A stretch of DNA of 64,000 nt. It comes from Tumebacillus lacus (GTDB taxonomy: Bacteria > Bacillota > Bacilli > Tumebacillales > Tumebacillaceae). Below are positions 8,039 through 16,351 of this stretch, in pieces; the stretch's first letter is position 1, and each line of letters starts with the position of its first letter. The position numbers were made by a program, and so were the translations under genes. The notes below the pieces were generated by a model. It worked only from the letters and a program-made list of their open reading frames with translations, did not search any database and had not been told where the DNA came from. The stretch lies in NCBI RefSeq assembly GCF_026410385.1, contig NZ_JAPMLT010000002.1:248001-312000 (forward strand), written 5' to 3'.

Positions 8039-9523
8039 TTATTCTTCTTTTGGTCGTACCACCTTTACTTCCCCTGGAGGTATCTTCGTTCCTCCCACAT
8101 AAGGAGGCTTCCCATTTCCTACGACCGTTCCACCACTCTCTGCGATCTCAGGAAAAGCTGTTCTTTGATTTTTTGTAAGTGGCGCAGTAGAAGAAGATTT
8201 GGCTTCCGTAATCTCCGTTTGGCCCGTCTCCTTATTTCTCCCTAAGAAGTCGACACGTGTTTTCGTTCCGCTTTCTGTTCGAATTGTAATCTGCTCGGCC
8301 ACGTCATCGTGAGTCTGTGAAAGCTGATTGCTTACTTCCTTTTCAAATTTCTCACCGTTTGCTTTGTTCTCTCTCATCTGCTTTGCTTTATCTGAAATAC
8401 TGGATGTGCTTCCTTTTCCAGAGTCTAGGCTACTTTTGAACAATTTCCAATCTTTTACACCGTTTTGAGTAGCCTGAGCAGCGGACGCCGTCCCATAAGC
8501 CGCCGATACTGCACCAACTGCCGCTACAGCCAATCCAGGCGTTGCCGCTACGATGGTAACTACTCCTGAAACTGCAATTGCGGCTTCACTCAATCCGCCA
8601 GTGACTGCTCCCATTCCAAAGTCTGCCAAAGTAGTTCCGATCGCTCCTGCTGCGGCATCCCCGGCTATTCGTCCTAAATAATAGGCACTGCTTCTCCCTT
8701 CCTGATCAAGCAAGTACCCCTCGAATTTCCCGAATGTCATACTATTTGCAAACGCAAAAACAGCCCCTTCCGCGAAATCGCCGAAGTTTCCGACCGCAAT
8801 ATCCGCATACTCCCGGTACTCTTCCGGCATCATGGCGAAGAGGTCTTCGATTCCCTCATCCATCAGTTCGTCCAGTTCACCAACTGCCTCTGCGACGGCG
8901 TCCTGCAGTCCTTCTACCGCTTCCTCGATCACATCACTCACGCCGTCGACGATCTCCTCGGCCGTGTCCTTGGCAGACTCCCACAGTGACTCGAGGAATC
9001 CTCCCGCCTTTTCCCATGCTGAAGGATCGGAGCCCGCTTTGCCGTGTCCAAAATGCATACGGTTCACCATGCTGCCAATGTCATCGAAGTAGCGACCGGC
9101 TGTCGTGTTGGCTTGTTGCTCTAAGGAATGCCGCTGATAGGAGAGCCGCGAGATCTGCTCGTTTATCGATGCCCTCCGTTGATCATCCGCGCCCCAGAGA
9201 TCCATTTCAAGCGAACGGATCCGAGAGCGCATCGTATCCGCTTGATCCAACAGATCATTAACGTGATCCAATTGCATCGCCAAACTGCTCAGAACGGTGG
9301 CAGTGCGCTGAAAGGCTTGTCCGGCCAGCATCACATCTTCACGTATCTGCCCGACCACCATTTGATATGACTCCGCACCCTCCCCGCGCCAGCCTTCCGT
9401 CCCTGTCAGTAACGTCGACACAGCCTGATCCATCTGTCGAGCATTCCCTTGCAGTTCCTGTCCGGCTGCGGCAAAACGTTGTGCCCCAGCCCGTATGAGT
9501 GTGGTATCTGCCCTTCTTCTCAA
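8039..9523 (-). CDS. Polymorphic toxin: WXG100/LXG-like N-terminus with restriction-fold nuclease-like C-terminus
   Basis: Protein of about 494 residues. The first 170 are alpha-helical and resemble WXG100/LXG export domains (AGAQRFAAAGQEL, TEGWRGEGAESYQ, then a long coiled coil). They align with the N-terminus of the toxin at 14223. Residues about 175-260 are acidic helices; about 300-385 is a glycine/alanine-rich hydrophobic pre-toxin stretch. The last 100 carry GEKFEKEVSNQL, TRVDFLGRN, ITEAKSS and LTKNQ, the D...ExK-type pattern of restriction-endonuclease-fold toxins. The TTG at 9523 is favoured by spacing from AAGGCAGG; GTG 9532 is the alternative. Likely exported by a type VII (Ess/Yuk) system encoded elsewhere and neutralised by a downstream gene. 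Confidence 0.78.
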   Translation of the reverse strand: MRRRADTTLIRAGAQRFAAAGQELQGNARQMDQAVSTLLTGTEGWRGEGAESYQMVVGQIREDVMLAGQAFQRTATVLSSLAMQLDHVNDLLDQADTMRSRIRSLEMDLWGADDQRRASINEQISRLSYQRHSLEQQANTTAGRYFDDIGSMVNRMHFGHGKAGSDPSAWEKAGGFLESLWESAKDTAEEIVDGVSDVIEEAVEGLQDAVAEAVGELDELMDEGIEDLFAMMPEEYREYADIAVGNFGDFAEGAVFAFANSMTFGKFEGYLLDQEGRSSAYYLGRIAGDAAAGAIGTTLADFGMGAVTGGLSEAAIAVSGVVTIVAATPGLAVAAVGAVSAAYGTASAAQATQNGVKDWKLFKSSLDSGKGSTSSISDKAKQMRENKANGEKFEKEVSNQLSQTHDDVAEQITIRTESGTKTRVDFLGRNKETGQTEITEAKSSSTAPLTKNQRTAFPEIAESGGTVVGNGKPPYVGGTKIPPGEVKVVRPKEE

Positions 9524-9629
9524 CGAACACACCTGCCTTGCATCATCTAAAATGGTAATTCCACTCTAACCTCTATTACACGCCGCCTGTTAGTGGAAAA
9601 ATGAATGTTAAAGATCTAATCATCATCCA

Positions 9630-9723
9630 TACCGGACCACAATCAATGACAGCACCGCACACCCCACAAAAGGCTTCCAGATCTCCTGGAAGCCTCTCTG
9701 CTCTTCATCAATGCGTCTGATCC
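9630..9723. repeat. Copy 1 of a 94-bp duplicated terminator segment
   Basis: My hand alignment to 16257-16350 gives 77 of 94 identical positions without gaps. The most conserved part is the hairpin CTTCCAGATC...GGAAGCC. In copy 2 the left part is the 3' end of the small gene after the second toxin. Here it is non-coding, and the right part codes for the C-terminus of the DUF5704-like protein. Confidence 0.75.
9671..9695 (-). terminator. Terminator of the DUF5704-like gene
   Basis: AGGCTTCCAG pairs with CTGGAAGCCT, followed on the minus strand by TTTTG. Confidence 0.75.
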
Positions 9724-12700
9724 GAACCAAAATCATCCCGCGACGATTTGTCGCCGTGGTAGAACAGGACGTCGCCGTCCGCCAGTTCGAAGTCGTTCCC
9801 GTAGCCGTCCTCCGTCCAGTTCTGGAACCCTTCCAGCCGCCATTGGTTCATCTGTTCGGCGTAGATGTATTGCAGATGCGGGTGCTCCACATCCTCGTTG
9901 CGGATCGTCTCGAGGTTGAAGTTGACGACGATATAACCGTTGCGCTGGAAGATCGGGTCTTTGTCGTCCACTCCGCCTTTTTGCCGGGCATATGCCGGGA
10001 GATCGACACCCTGCCGGACCGCGTAGACGTTGGCCGGCAAGGTATACTGCCCGTACCATTTTTGCACCGACGCGTTAGCCCGCAGGACATCGACACCGGG
10101 CGGGACGGAGCGCAGTCCCGGCTCCTTCGGCCCGATGAACGTGCGCACCGGCGAGGTCAGGATCATCAGGTCGTAAAAGCCGATCCACGAAGGCTTCGTA
10201 GCGTAGCGAAAGGCGTCGGTCATGTACTGGTCATACGACCGCCCCTTCACTTCCTCCGGGCCGTACCGGTTAAATTTGAAATGCGTCGTGTCGTAGATCT
10301 CGTCATCCGGCACGTTGCGCAGCGGTTCGTCGAGGATGACGTAGCGCTTCTCTTGATCCGCTTCCGAGCCGATCTTGACAAACTTCCGGCTGTCCGAATG
10401 GTAGTACAGATCGACGGGGAACGGTCGGCCGCCCTGCTTGCCGACAAATTTGAACGTCGGCGTGATCCGCACGCCGTCTTTTTTGCCGAACATGTTGCCT
10501 TTGGTCTTCACGTCAAACTTGAAATGATACCCCGTCTTGACTGCCACGTTCGGGTAGCCTGGATCGGGGTGAGAGCCGTTCAGGATCGGCAGCATGTACG
10601 GGTCGACGTTGCCCCGCTGTGCACCGTCGATGTCCCGGTCCTTGACCCAGTACGCCACCCCGCTCGGGGTCACGCCGTCCGAGCGGCGAAACACCGACTG
10701 CCAGTTGTAGTCGGCGACATCGGTGATCCGAAAATCGTAGAGGCGGCCGATGACTTCCACCGGGACGAGGTGAGTGGCGACGTAATTGTTGAGATTTTCG
10801 TTGTACGTCGGCTGATGACCGAAGCCCTCGGTGGGCGAGTTGATCGCGATCTCGCGAAACCCGACGTCGTAGAATCCTTCATCCACCCAGACGGGCAGGA
10901 AAAAGTCCAACGTGTCTTGGCTCATCGGCACTTCGATCCAGCGACCTGCGGGGACAAATTTGTCTTTGCCGCCGCCGATCCACACGTCGAAGGGGAAATA
11001 GACCTGCTTGCTTTTGGTGTATTTCTTGTAATCCCGGTACCCGTAGCCGAGGAGGTTTTTGTGCTGCCCGACTGTCGGCATCGTCACCGTGAACGGACGG
11101 TCGAGGATAAACGCCATCCGCCCTTCTGTCGCGTCCGTCTTTTGGTTGTGCGCTTGGTCGTCGGACGTGTAGGAGTAGTTGACGACCGGGGTGTGCACGG
11201 TGACGGTGTTGATACCGGGGATGGGGTAGGAGACGGGTGCACCGGTGCCGATCGATTCGAGGAGATCGTAGTAGATCGTCCCGGTACTCGGTTCGTTTGG
11301 TTTGTTCAGCTTGGTCGGCTCGATGGTCAGGTCTTTCCGGTAGAGCACGTCATCGCCGATCTTGGTCCCTTTTTTCATCGAGCCGGGGGTGGGGCCTTTT
11401 TCCTCGGTCGGCGCGTCGCTCATGACGGTGCCGTGACCGTTGTGACTCGAGATCAGCTTGTCGTTGCGGACTTTAGGTTTGCCGATCCGACTCTCCGCTT
11501 CCGACGTCCAGTCCTCCACCGGGACGGGAGGCGGGGAACCATCGCCGGATACGTCTTGAGAGCCCAGATCGACGACCTTCTCATACTCCGGCGGAATGAT
11601 GTGGTACGTTTCATCGTCGGTGTGATAGGCATCGACATCAGGCAGAGAGTACCCGTTTGGCGTGAGGTCGACCGAGCCGTTTGGCAGGGCGTAGTTGCGA
11701 ATATTGGCTTTTTGGATCTTGTAGACTTGGAGTTGGGAGATGATCCAGTAGCTGTAGGTGCGCGGGATCTTGTAGGTCTGAGAGACTTGGCGTGATCCGT
11801 CATCCACCGTGTCTGAAGAGGTCGAGCCGTCGGGGTTGGTGACGGTGACGGTGTGAGAGAGATTGTAGGTTTTCTTGAAGGTGATTTCGTACTCTTTGAC
11901 CCCCGTCTTTTCGGTGAAGGCGTAGGAGTAGAGATAGTCCTTCGTCCACGCATTGGCGTAGAGGTCCTCAGACGTCGGGATGCCTGTCGCCACATCGAAC
12001 ATCTCGTTCCCCCGATCATCTGCCCGCACCTTCGCCGACGCCTCCGGGGCAAGATCCGAGCCGGACTTGTTCTCCGGCACATCCGGCGTCGGCGGCGGCT
12101 TGACCCCGTACTCGGCGACGATGTCATTGCCGCCGAGGGAGACCGTGATGTTGCGATTGGTCAGGTTGGCGTCACCGGTGTTTTGGACAAAGGTCGGCGG
12201 GCCGGGGGGCTTTTTGGTGGTGATATAGGAGCGGTTGATCTCGTACTGCTTGCCGTTGTGAGTGATGATCTTGTCCAGGTTATGGCTGACAGCTGTGCCG
12301 GCTTTGTATTTCCCCTTGGGGTATTGCTTCACCGGGACACCGTCGACTTTATAGATCACATCGACAGGGAAATTCGCGCTGCCGTATGGGACTGGAATGT
12401 CATAGTATTGACGGAAATAACTTGTATCCGCCCAGTTCTCCGCATTTTTGATCCCCTCTAAGCTATAGTACTTGGTCGGTTGTAACGTAACAGTTCCATT
12501 CGAACTACGACTTCCTACCTGAAACACAGAACTCAGATAGATCGTATCCCCATCCTTAATATCCCCGAGACCAGCCGCTAACATGGCATCCGTCACCTGC
12601 TGTTCAGGAATTTCAAAATAGGTAGTCACGAGTTGTCCTGGAACCGGGGGATTCGGTACTTGTTTTATCTGACGATTGGCCACTTCACCATGAGCACCGT

Positions 12701-12920
12701 TCGTTGGGTTGCAATCACTACCGCAACGTGGATTGCGATGAATGATCCAACCGGTGGTCACGTAAATAGTTGGTGCCGATGCGGCTTGGTCAACCGTGGT
12801 GAAACTCAACATCCCTTCGATGATTTTCACATCAACACGTGCACCCACCCGATCTGCGACAATTGGTATCATCAAAACCACAATCAATAAAATGTGTAAG
12901 ACTTTCCGAAGGCGGTGCAT
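9708..12920 (-). CDS. Large secreted protein, DUF5704-like
   Basis: Protein of 1070 residues with an N-terminal signal or anchor (LRKVLHILLIVVLMIPIVA). The rest is beta-rich with few recognisable motifs; it resembles long DUF5704 proteins of Paenibacillus-type genomes, though I recognise it only loosely. Early landmarks are TIYVTTGWIIHRNPRCGSDC with two closely spaced cysteines, and a Pro-rich linker near residue 280. The ATG at 12920 follows GTGGAG with ideal spacing and lies 5 bases after the stop of the gene upstream, so the two are translationally coupled. A longer TTG start at 12947 would overlap that gene and was rejected. Function unknown; probably cell surface. Confidence 0.7.
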   Translation of the reverse strand: MHRLRKVLHILLIVVLMIPIVADRVGARVDVKIIEGMLSFTTVDQAASAPTIYVTTGWIIHRNPRCGSDCNPTNGAHGEVANRQIKQVPNPPVPGQLVTTYFEIPEQQVTDAMLAAGLGDIKDGDTIYLSSVFQVGSRSSNGTVTLQPTKYYSLEGIKNAENWADTSYFRQYYDIPVPYGSANFPVDVIYKVDGVPVKQYPKGKYKAGTAVSHNLDKIITHNGKQYEINRSYITTKKPPGPPTFVQNTGDANLTNRNITVSLGGNDIVAEYGVKPPPTPDVPENKSGSDLAPEASAKVRADDRGNEMFDVATGIPTSEDLYANAWTKDYLYSYAFTEKTGVKEYEITFKKTYNLSHTVTVTNPDGSTSSDTVDDGSRQVSQTYKIPRTYSYWIISQLQVYKIQKANIRNYALPNGSVDLTPNGYSLPDVDAYHTDDETYHIIPPEYEKVVDLGSQDVSGDGSPPPVPVEDWTSEAESRIGKPKVRNDKLISSHNGHGTVMSDAPTEEKGPTPGSMKKGTKIGDDVLYRKDLTIEPTKLNKPNEPSTGTIYYDLLESIGTGAPVSYPIPGINTVTVHTPVVNYSYTSDDQAHNQKTDATEGRMAFILDRPFTVTMPTVGQHKNLLGYGYRDYKKYTKSKQVYFPFDVWIGGGKDKFVPAGRWIEVPMSQDTLDFFLPVWVDEGFYDVGFREIAINSPTEGFGHQPTYNENLNNYVATHLVPVEVIGRLYDFRITDVADYNWQSVFRRSDGVTPSGVAYWVKDRDIDGAQRGNVDPYMLPILNGSHPDPGYPNVAVKTGYHFKFDVKTKGNMFGKKDGVRITPTFKFVGKQGGRPFPVDLYYHSDSRKFVKIGSEADQEKRYVILDEPLRNVPDDEIYDTTHFKFNRYGPEEVKGRSYDQYMTDAFRYATKPSWIGFYDLMILTSPVRTFIGPKEPGLRSVPPGVDVLRANASVQKWYGQYTLPANVYAVRQGVDLPAYARQKGGVDDKDPIFQRNGYIVVNFNLETIRNEDVEHPHLQYIYAEQMNQWRLEGFQNWTEDGYGNDFELADGDVLFYHGDKSSRDDFGSDQTH

Positions 12921-12925
12921 GTTTT

Positions 12926-14032
12926 CTACTCCACTCGACGATTCCAATAGTTATCAAACATACTGACATTGTTGATAACCGCCAGCGTATCCCCCCAGTA
13001 AGGTCCTCCTACATTTGTCCCGATCTCAATATCGGTATACCCTTCGTACCAGACACCTTTCTCAAACTTTGGTGCAACGATGTCATAGAATTCGTCGTAC
13101 AGCAAATTGCTGTTTTGTTTGTAATTCAGCACACGAATCTTATACTTGGATCGAACAAAGTAACCCCAACCAGAGCTATAGATCATTGACGGCTCTGGAT
13201 CGAGATATCCTTCGATTTGGATCTCGTTGGTTTTGACCCAACTTACATACTTCTCGATTTGAGGTTGTTCATATATTGCTTGGATGCGGTAACTGTACAA
13301 CTCGTCACCCCAGTTTTGGTTGATCGTACGGTAGTCCGCATTCAGATACAGGGCAAAATGTTTCCGGACACGTTCCATCCAAATATCCACATTCTCTTTA
13401 TTAAACTCTGGAATCGTCCGGTACAAAGTGGACGTATTTTTGGCTCGTTCCGGGAATTCAGAAAGATACTTCATCTCATACATCTCATTCGGCACGTCTT
13501 CCAAAATGTACGGATAGTCGGCCGCGTTGCTCGGCAGGTTGGTGGTGCGGATCTTGCGGCCGTAGGGGTCGAGTTTGACGGAGGGGTCGTCCTTTTGGTC
13601 GGCCGTTTTGATGACGACCGTCTGGGTCGCCCCGTCCCACTCGACTTTGGCGTTAAAATTCTCGCTGACGAAGCGCAGCGGCACGAAGGTCCGGTTGCTC
13701 TTCAGCAGCACCGGTGCGTCCAAGGTCGTCTCCGCGCCGTCGACGGTCGCTTTGCTGTCGCCGATGCGAAGGCGGATCTCCTTGCCGCCCTGCTGGATCG
13801 CGACGGTCTGCGTCTCCCCGATCCACGTCACGTTTGCCCCGAGGCTCTCGGAGACAAATCGCACCGGCACCAGCGTGCGGCCTGAGTCCGCGACAAACGG
13901 ATGCGCGTCCGGAAACTGCACCTTTTTCCCGTTCAGATGCACATTGACAAGCGGCGGTGCTGCTTCCATCACCGCAGGAAACGCTCCCAGCGTCAAACCG
14001 GCAGCTACGAGAAGGCTTAAGCCTTTTTTCAT
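12926..14032 (-). CDS. Secreted protein with copper amine oxidase N-terminal-like domain
   Basis: Protein of 368 residues with a signal peptide (MKKGLSLLVAAGLTLGAFPA). Residues about 30-145 are a copper-amine-oxidase N-terminal-like domain, recognised by the paired motifs SGRTLVPVRFVSESLGA and SNRTFVPLRFVSENFNA. In Bacillales this domain is a common wall-associated module and does not imply amine oxidase activity. The remaining 220 residues are unrecognised (FALYLNADYRTINQNWGDELY). The ATG follows GGGGAG. It is the first gene of a two-gene operon with the DUF5704-like gene, and the two proteins probably act together outside the membrane. Confidence 0.75.
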   Translation of the reverse strand: MKKGLSLLVAAGLTLGAFPAVMEAAPPLVNVHLNGKKVQFPDAHPFVADSGRTLVPVRFVSESLGANVTWIGETQTVAIQQGGKEIRLRIGDSKATVDGAETTLDAPVLLKSNRTFVPLRFVSENFNAKVEWDGATQTVVIKTADQKDDPSVKLDPYGRKIRTTNLPSNAADYPYILEDVPNEMYEMKYLSEFPERAKNTSTLYRTIPEFNKENVDIWMERVRKHFALYLNADYRTINQNWGDELYSYRIQAIYEQPQIEKYVSWVKTNEIQIEGYLDPEPSMIYSSGWGYFVRSKYKIRVLNYKQNSNLLYDEFYDIVAPKFEKGVWYEGYTDIEIGTNVGGPYWGDTLAVINNVSMFDNYWNRRVE

Positions 14033-14222
14033 ACTCTTTCTCCCCGATCTCTAATAGATTGAACACAAGTCGAGTAAATCATTTTTCAAGATTTTTCGCA
14101 AGAAAACAAATCTGCACTTGCTTTTTCACCCCTTATAGGTGCATCATCAGCTGAAATGGTATAAAATAGGAAAGTTATTTTGCTGAATACGAAATCATGT
14201 TAACGCAGAGGAGTTCAATCGA

Positions 14223-15842
14223 ATGAACTTTTCAATCCAAGCCAATCCATACGCGCTTCGCTACGGAGCACAGCGTTTTTCAACCGCTGCACAAGCCCTG
14301 AGAGGGCGAGCCTACAGCATACGCGAGATCCCTGCCGCACTGATGCACACAAATGACGGCTGGTCAGGTGCCGGAGCGGACGCCTTTTATGACAAATGTG
14401 TCGAACTCCAACAAGACCTGCTAAAAGCGAGTTCCGTCTTTGATCGCACCGCAGATGTCTTTCTTACATTCGCCTCGAAAATGGAGCACGTTATCGAACT
14501 CCGGGAGCAGGCCCAACATCTTGAACATTCCATCTGGTCCATGAGGATCGAAACACCGGCGGATGAAGAGCACCTCCAAGACATGCGACGCCGCGTACGC
14601 GACCTTCACTACACGGCCGAGATGGAAGCACGCGCCGCGGACCAACAGGCATCAGCCGCCTTTCAAGATCTGGGCAACATGGATCGGCTCCTGCACATCT
14701 ACTCGCTTCTCTCAACAGCCACTGAGACTGTCAAACCCGATGCCATCGACCGCTTCGGCACGGGGCTAAACCGGGCCTTGAAAGACGGAGTAAAAGGAGT
14801 CATCGAAGTCTTCACCGAACCGGTCACCACCCTCCGCAACTTTGTCCAAGTCGCACTGCACCCGATCTCTGCTCTGGAAGCCACATACGACGCAGTCTCC
14901 GAGTCCTTCTACCGCGACGTCCGGCACGGTGATGCGGGCAGCGCCTCCGAGTGGTTCGGCTATGCCTTCGGGATCGGACTCGCCTCCGCAGTGGGCACGA
15001 AGGGATTGGACAAAACCTCCAAAGTCGCCAAGGTCGCCGATCATGTCCCCCACACCAAAGAACATCTGCCGGATCTTATGGGGGAGAACGCCATTCTGGA
15101 TGGCCCCCTTTACGACGGTGCCGCCCATACACGAGGGGACGGTACGTTCTCCCTGCACAACGTGCGCGGTTATGCGGGAGATCCCTTCGACCGGCAGATC
15201 GAAACACTCTTGCCACGCTACGATGTGACAAAAGATCAGTTCAAGGAAATGAAAAACAGACCTCTTGAAAACCCCGGAGGGTTATCTCCGGCTGAGCAGG
15301 CTTTAGTCAGGAGCATTCGTGACTCGGTGTCACTCACTCCTGACTCCATTATTTCGAAGGTGATTGACCTCCGGACGCTGGAGAAGTACTTGGATGGTAT
15401 CTACAAGGAAGTCGGTGGCTATGTTGCCCGTGCTCAAGACACCTCAACTCTAAAAACACCCCTTGAGATCAAAGCTGAACTTCGTCTCGATTATAATCAT
15501 CCTGACAGTAAGTACCACGACCCGACGTGGTCAAATGAATACCTAAACCCTGACGGCTCCTTTAAGGAGGAGCCGGTGGCCATCATCAGGTTCCCTGCTC
15601 ATAATACCGAGAACTACTCCGTCCCATATGAATTTGACGACGTGCAAAGGTTGGCAAAACAAAATCCGTACACGGGCACGGGGTTTTTAGGAGGAGATCT
15701 GGTGATACCTGAGTTCTATATGTCCAGAAGAAAGATAGCACTAGGCACCGAGATTTTTATTAGAGACAATGATGGTAATGAAAAGCTACTCGCTGTGTAC
15801 GAAGGCGATGGCGTATGGCGTAAACTAGATACTACGAGGTGA
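14223..15842 (+). CDS. Polymorphic toxin: WXG100/LXG-like N-terminus with unrecognised toxin tail
   Basis: Protein of 539 residues. Its first 170 residues align with the toxin at 8039-9523 (YGAQRFSTAAQALRG, NDGWSGAGADAFYDKCVELQQ, helical coiled coil), the export module. Residues about 195-290 are a connecting region that includes DKTSKVAKVADHVPHTKEHL. The last 170 residues (RTLEKYLDGIYKEVGGYVAR, DYNHPDSKYHDP, VAIIRFPA, NPYTGTGFLGGDLVIPEFY) have the compact charged look of a toxin domain but match none I can name. The ATG follows GAGGAG. A 4-base overlap couples it to the next gene, a probable immunity gene. Orientation is opposite to the first cassette. Confidence 0.72.
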   Translation: MNFSIQANPYALRYGAQRFSTAAQALRGRAYSIREIPAALMHTNDGWSGAGADAFYDKCVELQQDLLKASSVFDRTADVFLTFASKMEHVIELREQAQHLEHSIWSMRIETPADEEHLQDMRRRVRDLHYTAEMEARAADQQASAAFQDLGNMDRLLHIYSLLSTATETVKPDAIDRFGTGLNRALKDGVKGVIEVFTEPVTTLRNFVQVALHPISALEATYDAVSESFYRDVRHGDAGSASEWFGYAFGIGLASAVGTKGLDKTSKVAKVADHVPHTKEHLPDLMGENAILDGPLYDGAAHTRGDGTFSLHNVRGYAGDPFDRQIETLLPRYDVTKDQFKEMKNRPLENPGGLSPAEQALVRSIRDSVSLTPDSIISKVIDLRTLEKYLDGIYKEVGGYVARAQDTSTLKTPLEIKAELRLDYNHPDSKYHDPTWSNEYLNPDGSFKEEPVAIIRFPAHNTENYSVPYEFDDVQRLAKQNPYTGTGFLGGDLVIPEFYMSRRKIALGTEIFIRDNDGNEKLLAVYEGDGVWRKLDTTR

Positions 15843-16276
15843 GGCACTTGCAGGAAGCACGCAATGATTCGTATGCCATTTATCAAGGCAAAGAGTACAA
15901 GGCTGGCCGTCGTTTTCGTGAAACAAAAATCGTATTGTTCTCAAGAGACAGAACGGATCTCAACTATGGGTTTGAGGAGTTCGCGAATGGTAGGTACAGA
16001 AAAGAAGTGGAACCGAACGAGATTGAATCAGCTTATGACGTAATCTCCTTAGCCCTCTACCGCGGTCTCAAATTTCAAGTGATCAACATCGACGGCGATA
16101 CGATTCTCCTCTACCACAGCGGTCCCAGTCTCGAAAGGGAAGAACTGGGCTTTCGAATGGTCGACCGCTTCGAATACGAAAAAGAAGTACACCGCAGCGA
16201 ACTCGAAAAAATGTGGGAAGAACGCACACCGCTCTGGGGCTTCCAACTTCCAAAGCAACCGGACGACAATCAGTGA
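15839..16276 (+). CDS. Probable immunity protein of the second toxin
   Basis: Protein of 145 residues starting at a GTG that overlaps the toxin stop (GTGA). It begins with YAIYQGKEYKAG, a pattern seen at the start of many small partners of LXG-type toxins, and later has ILLYHSGPSLEREELGF and an acidic, helical C-terminus. No signal peptide, so it is cytoplasmic, as expected for immunity. Position, size and translational coupling are the main evidence; I do not know the family. A TTG at 15848 is an alternative start. Confidence 0.65.
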   Translation: MRHLQEARNDSYAIYQGKEYKAGRRFRETKIVLFSRDRTDLNYGFEEFANGRYRKEVEPNEIESAYDVISLALYRGLKFQVINIDGDTILLYHSGPSLEREELGFRMVDRFEYEKEVHRSELEKMWEERTPLWGFQLPKQPDDNQ

Positions 16277-16350
16277 CTGCAACTCTCAACGCACAAAAGG
16301 CTTCCAGATCTTCTGGAAGCCTTTTCGTTCTTCATTCATGCGACTGATCC
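16257..16350. repeat. Copy 2 of the 94-bp duplicated terminator segment
   Basis: Aligns without gaps to 9630-9723 (77 of 94 identical). It spans the last codons and stop of the immunity gene and the shared terminator hairpin. Confidence 0.75.
16295..16325. terminator. Bidirectional terminator between immunity gene and ktrB
   Basis: AAAAGGCTTCCAGA pairs with TCTGGAAGCCTTTT, with a T tract in both directions. It serves the convergent immunity (+) and potassium channel (-) genes. Confidence 0.85.
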
Positions 16351-16351
16351 T

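Noticed and set aside
9711..11795. 694-residue plus-strand frame opposite the DUF5704-like gene
   Set aside because: Antisense shadow with no ribosome binding site or recognisable domain.
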